Assembly: GCA_021160085.1 (NCBI GenBank)
Contig: JAGHDE010000234.1
Location: 1-8,952 of the forward strand
Reading direction: 5' to 3'
DNA from: Pseudomonadota bacterium
Lineage (GTDB): Bacteria; Desulfobacterota; WTBG01; JAGOGO01
Length of the DNA stretch: 8,952 nt
A program made the translations under genes and the position numbers. Below, in pieces: positions 5,944 through 8,952 of this stretch (position 1 is the stretch's first letter; the number at the start of each line of letters is the position of its first letter). The notes under the pieces are model-generated. The model saw only the letters and a list, made by a program, of their open reading frames with translations, made no database searches and had not been told where the DNA came from.

Positions 5944-6608
5944 AATTTAAGATCCTCTCTTATAATCTTTCTTGGCCCGCCATCCCGGCTTGAGGACCAA
6001 TTCCTCGGTGGTATTATCTCCTTAAGCTTATCCAGTTGTCCCAATGCCTTCAGGCGATCGTAGATCAACTGCCAGGCACAATCTACTTCTGGATTAATTT
6101 CGCACTTCCCTTTATTTGATCCTCCACATGGCCCATTAAAAAGACTTTTAGAACACCGGGCAACCGGACATATCCCTCCGGTCAAGTGAAGAATACAATT
6201 ACCACATCCCCCACAGCGTTCAGCCCAGACCCCCTCACTGATAGTCGCTCCGTAGAATTCGGTGTTAAGGGCTGGTAAAACGATTTTGGCCGGAAAAACC
6301 TCAGAAATAAATTGAACCCCCACCCCACAGCCCATGGACAAAATAACGTCCGCTTTTTCAACTTTATCCTTCAATGGCTCGATGTATTCCCGGTCGCACT
6401 GCCTCTCAATCGTAGCCTCTTCTATTTCCCAATCCTTTCCATCCGTTTTAGAAGACATCCTGAGTTCGCTGGCCAGAATACCCACCTCTTTTTCACCGCC
6501 AGACATACATACACTGACACAGGTCCCACACCCAACAATCAGAATATTCTTATATCCAGAAAGCATCTCCTTTATCTCTTCATATGGTTTTCTTTCTGCT
6601 ACGATCAT
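5940..6608 (-). CDS. metV: MetV, iron-sulfur partner of methylenetetrahydrofolate reductase
   Basis: A 222-residue protein of the MTHFR C-terminal (MetV) family, the zinc/iron-sulfur subunit that contacts MetF and passes electrons to it. It is rich in ordered cysteines. CGTCVSVC (27-34) is near the N-terminus and C94 lies in SMGCGVG. CGGCGNC (132-138) is followed by CPVARC (147-152) and the signature NGPCGGSNKGKCE (158-170). No signal peptide or membrane segment is evident. The start ATG at 6608 is preceded by GAGG five bases away. It follows mvhD by a 41-base gap and overlaps metF by four bases, so MetV and MetF are probably made in equal amounts. Assignment of cluster type (4Fe-4S versus zinc) to each cysteine group rests on the family, not on this sequence. 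Confidence 0.9.
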   Translation of the reverse strand: MIVAERKPYEEIKEMLSGYKNILIVGCGTCVSVCMSGGEKEVGILASELRMSSKTDGKDWEIEEATIERQCDREYIEPLKDKVEKADVILSMGCGVGVQFISEVFPAKIVLPALNTEFYGATISEGVWAERCGGCGNCILHLTGGICPVARCSKSLFNGPCGGSNKGKCEINPEVDCAWQLIYDRLKALGQLDKLKEIIPPRNWSSSRDGGPRKIIREDLKL

Positions 6609-6649
6609 AATTACCTCATTTTTAAGATAATAACCTTTCCACCCTAAAA

Positions 6650-7078
6650 TTAACTTTCCTTTTGTCCCAATTTTCTCAATGGATTAGGCCCTAATTCCCT
6701 GGCCCGCTTATCCATCTCCTTTACTGCCTCCACAAAGGCCGGAGCATCGGAAGCCCCCATATTAAACATCTCCAGTCTCTGCCCACCAATACCTATCTCA
6801 TCCAAAAGTTTCTTTGTATATTCTACCCTCTTTTTAGCCCTCAGATTTCCTTCCAGGAAATGACAGTCTCCTTCCTCTCACCCGGCAACAAATGCGGCAT
6901 CAACACCTTTTTCAAACGCCCGAAGCAAATGGAGAGTATCTACCTTGCCGGTGGAGAGAAGGTGGATTATCCGAACCGTAGAAGGATACTCCATTCTTGC
7001 GGAACCAGCCGTATCAGCCGCTGTATAAGCACAATATTCACAGCAGAAAGCAACGATCTTAGGCTCATAATCATTCAT
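6650..7078 (-). CDS. mvhD: MvhD/FlpD-type iron-sulfur subunit with probable selenocysteine
   Basis: Small iron-sulfur protein linking HdrA to an electron donor or acceptor, here probably MetVF. Reading stops conventionally at a TGA (6878-6880) after 66 codons. Reading through gives 142 residues, the normal family length. The first part has FCCEYCAYTAADTAGSARM (11-29). The second, with the TGA as Sec, has FVAG-U67-EEGDCHFLEGN, then LRAKKRVEYTKKLLDEIGIG and a standard C-terminus, ending at TAA 6650-6652. Relatives have Cys where Sec67 falls (GCxEGDCH). No frame change is needed and conservation on both sides is equal, which argues against a dead gene. Ser42 stands where relatives have Cys. A bacterial-type hairpin follows the TGA. 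Sec is known in MvhD/VhuD homologs of methanogens and some deltaproteobacteria. The alternative is a simple nonsense mutation. Confidence 0.85.
6845..6861 (-). promoter_or_regulatory. Candidate bacterial SECIS hairpin in mvhD
   Basis: On the mvhD mRNA, AUUUCC-UGGAA-GGAAAU forms a perfect 6-bp stem with a 5-base loop containing GG. The loop is about 26-30 bases from the U of the UGA, within the usual window for bacterial SECIS elements, which bind SelB inside the reading frame. Coding constraint (HFLEGN) shapes the same bases, so the fold may be partly coincidental. Confidence 0.55.
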
Positions 7079-7109
7079 CTATAATGCCCCCAATAATAAA
7101 TAATTTCCT

Positions 7110-8952
7110 TTACCCGGTCGCATATAAAACATCACATTTGCTCATAATTTGCTCATCTTTATAATGGTTTAGCTGAATTGCCTTTCTCGGACAGGCACTG
7201 GCACAACTTCCACATCCCTGGCAAGCCGCTGGGGCAATCTCTGCTACTCCTTCTTCGTTAATCCTGGGTACGCCATAAGGACAAACCCTCACACAAGTGA
7301 GACACGCAACACATCGGTCCGCATCTACCTCTGCCACCACCCCTCCCACCATCATCTGGGCTTTGGAAAGAATAGTACATGCCCGGGAAACCGCCCCTTT
7401 CGCCTGAGAGATGCTCTCTTCGGCAAACTTGGGTGAATGGGCCAGACCGCACAAAAACATTCCCACATTGGTGAAATCCAGAGGCCTGAGTTTCATATGG
7501 GCTTCCATAAAAAATCCATCAGGGTCATAGGAAAGTTTATAGACCTGGGCCGCATTTTCACCATCGGGGTTGGGCCTGATGGCGGCACTGAGAACCACAA
7601 AATCTGGTTCTATCTGCACCTCAGTTATAATATTCTCATCAAAAACGTTTGCTTTCAAGGTCCCTTTATCAGTAACCAGTATTTCCGGCTTTTTATCTTC
7701 TTTATAGCGGATGAACTTAACTCCTGTCTCCCGGGCTTTTTTGTAGTAAAGCTCTTTAAAGGAATAGGTTCTCACATCCCGATAGAGGATGAAAATATTT
7801 AAATCAGGATTGATCTCCTTCAATTTAAGGGAGTTTTTTATGGCCGCAGAACAGCATACCCGGCTGCAATAAGGATGGTCCTCATCCCTCGATCCCACAC
7901 ATTGGATCATAACCAGGTTTTTTGCTTGCTTAAACTCATCTTCTCTTTTAGCCAACTTCTGCTCCAATTCAACCTGGGTCATCACCCGGTCATCATTTCC
8001 ATAGAGATACTCCCGGGGATTATATTCCACTCCACCGGTGGCAATAATAACGATTCCATGCTCTAACTCTTCCCTTTTCCCATCTAAATCAATGACAGTA
8101 GTAAAATTTCCCACATGACCGGAATATTCCAAAATATTTGCATTTTTATAAACATTGATTAGCTTATGGTTTTCCACCTTATTGATGAGATCTTTTAAAT
8201 ATTTTTGGGGCTCTATCCCCTCTAATGTATATTGAAGATTGAGAGCATTACCACCTAAATGATCACTTTTTTCAATCAGATGGGTTTCATACCCCTGATT
8301 GGCCAACCCTAAGGCAGCAGTCATGCCAGCCAGGCCACCACCAACTACCAAACCTTTCTGCTTTACATTAAAAGGAATTTCGGTCAAAGGTTCCAGCTCG
8401 GCAGCCCGGGAAACAGCCATTCTTACCAAATCTTTTGCCTTTTCCGTTGCTTTTTCCGGGTACCTGGCATGAACCCAGGAACATTGATCGCGGATGTTGG
8501 TCATCTCACAAAGATACTTATTAAGGGCAGCCTCCTGACAGGTATCCCGAAACAGAGGCTCGTGGGTACGGGGGGAACAGGAGGCAACCACGACCCGATT
8601 CAGGTTGTGCTCCTTGATAGCCTCTCTGATCTTTACCTGGGTATCGGTTGAACAGGTATAGAGATTCTCCTCGGCATGACATACCCGGGGCAGTGTTTTT
8701 GCGTATTCCATTACTGCCGGCACATCAACCACCCCGGCAATATTTATTCCACACCGGCAGACAAAGACTCCGATGCGGGGTTCTTCTCCGCTTACATCCC
8801 TTTCAGCAGGATACTCCTTCTTGGTTACCATGGTACCCCGCACATCACTCAACAACTCCGCAGAAAGGGCCGCCGCATTACTGGCAGTCATAACCGTCTC
8901 AGGGATATCCTTGGGAGACTCGAATACTCCGGCCACATAGATCCCTTTATGA
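7110..8952 (-). CDS. hdrA: HdrA, FAD/iron-sulfur subunit of heterodisulfide reductase-like complex (partial)
   Basis: C-terminal 613 codons of an HdrA; the frame is open through the right edge, so the start is outside the window. HdrA is the flavin electron-bifurcating core of Hdr-type complexes. With residue 1 as the GTG at 8936, residues 1-30 (VFESPKDIPETV...AAALSA) are the end of one HdrA-like module. A second complete module starts at about 54 with RIGVFVCRCGINIAG. It carries the FAD-binding VVGGGLAGMTAALGLANQG (197-215), the 4Fe-4S segment YCSRVCCSAAIK (356-367), and two ferredoxin motifs, C542-x2-C-x2-C-x3-CP and C572-x2-C-x2-C-x3-CP. The repeated module suggests a long tandem HdrA. All Sec-prone positions seen are Cys. 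mvhD begins 31 bases after the TAA. hdrB and hdrC, if present, would lie beyond the right edge. Confidence 0.93.
   Translation of the reverse strand, partial: HKGIYVAGVFESPKDIPETVMTASNAAALSAELLSDVRGTMVTKKEYPAERDVSGEEPRIGVFVCRCGINIAGVVDVPAVMEYAKTLPRVCHAEENLYTCSTDTQVKIREAIKEHNLNRVVVASCSPRTHEPLFRDTCQEAALNKYLCEMTNIRDQCSWVHARYPEKATEKAKDLVRMAVSRAAELEPLTEIPFNVKQKGLVVGGGLAGMTAALGLANQGYETHLIEKSDHLGGNALNLQYTLEGIEPQKYLKDLINKVENHKLINVYKNANILEYSGHVGNFTTVIDLDGKREELEHGIVIIATGGVEYNPREYLYGNDDRVMTQVELEQKLAKREDEFKQAKNLVMIQCVGSRDEDHPYCSRVCCSAAIKNSLKLKEINPDLNIFILYRDVRTYSFKELYYKKARETGVKFIRYKEDKKPEILVTDKGTLKANVFDENIITEVQIEPDFVVLSAAIRPNPDGENAAQVYKLSYDPDGFFMEAHMKLRPLDFTNVGMFLCGLAHSPKFAEESISQAKGAVSRACTILSKAQMMVGGVVAEVDADRCVACLTCVRVCPYGVPRINEEGVAEIAPAACQGCGSCASACPRKAIQLNHYKDEQIMSKCDVLYATG

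Noticed and set aside
6860..7084. Plus-strand open frame of 74 codons opposite mvhD
   Set aside because: It is antisense to a conserved gene, has no family resemblance and no ribosome site.

Overview
The window looks like chromosomal DNA of an anaerobic bacterium that runs the Wood-Ljungdahl (reductive acetyl-CoA) pathway. A sulfate-reducing or syntrophic member of the Desulfobacterota is most likely. The evidence is a leftward set hdrA - mvhD - metV - metF, a remnant of the corrinoid methyltransferase gene acsE, a corrinoid adenosyltransferase gene, and a probable selenocysteine codon. The lineage call is inference; no rRNA or other phylogenetic marker lies in the window.

Left part (1-2210): a small lipoprotein gene with a His/Cys metal-site motif (+), a 3' remnant of an alpha/beta-hydrolase gene (+), and a convergent mazG gene (-). 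Two related non-coding elements of 121 and 131 bp (30-150 and 1900-2030) have imperfect inverted ends and lie in direct orientation on either side of this block. The stretch 1713-2210 has no gene. It holds a candidate mazG promoter, a strong hairpin, the second element and a candidate promoter for the next operon.

Middle (2211-3445): a rightward two-gene operon with a 1-nt overlap, encoding PduO-type cob(I)alamin adenosyltransferase and an Smr-domain protein. Its last stop codon overlaps the stop of the leftward acsE remnant.

Decay zone (3442-5002, all leftward): the C-terminal half of acsE, a 33-codon open stretch I cannot name, and a broken nuoL with an in-frame amber codon, a frameshift and a missing 3' half. 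A second short unidentified reading frame sits between nuoL and metF. The zone looks like a deletion or rearrangement scar downstream of a working operon.

Right part (5017-8952, leftward): hdrA (cut by the window edge), mvhD, metV and metF are closely packed; metV and metF share ATGA. In acetogens this gene set forms a complex joining methylene-tetrahydrofolate reductase to an electron-bifurcating HdrA flavoprotein through MvhD and the MetV iron-sulfur subunit. A conventional reading stops mvhD after 66 codons at a TGA. Reading through gives a normal full-length MvhD, with the TGA exactly where relatives carry a cysteine and a short perfect hairpin just downstream. I therefore annotate mvhD as a selenoprotein gene of 142 residues.
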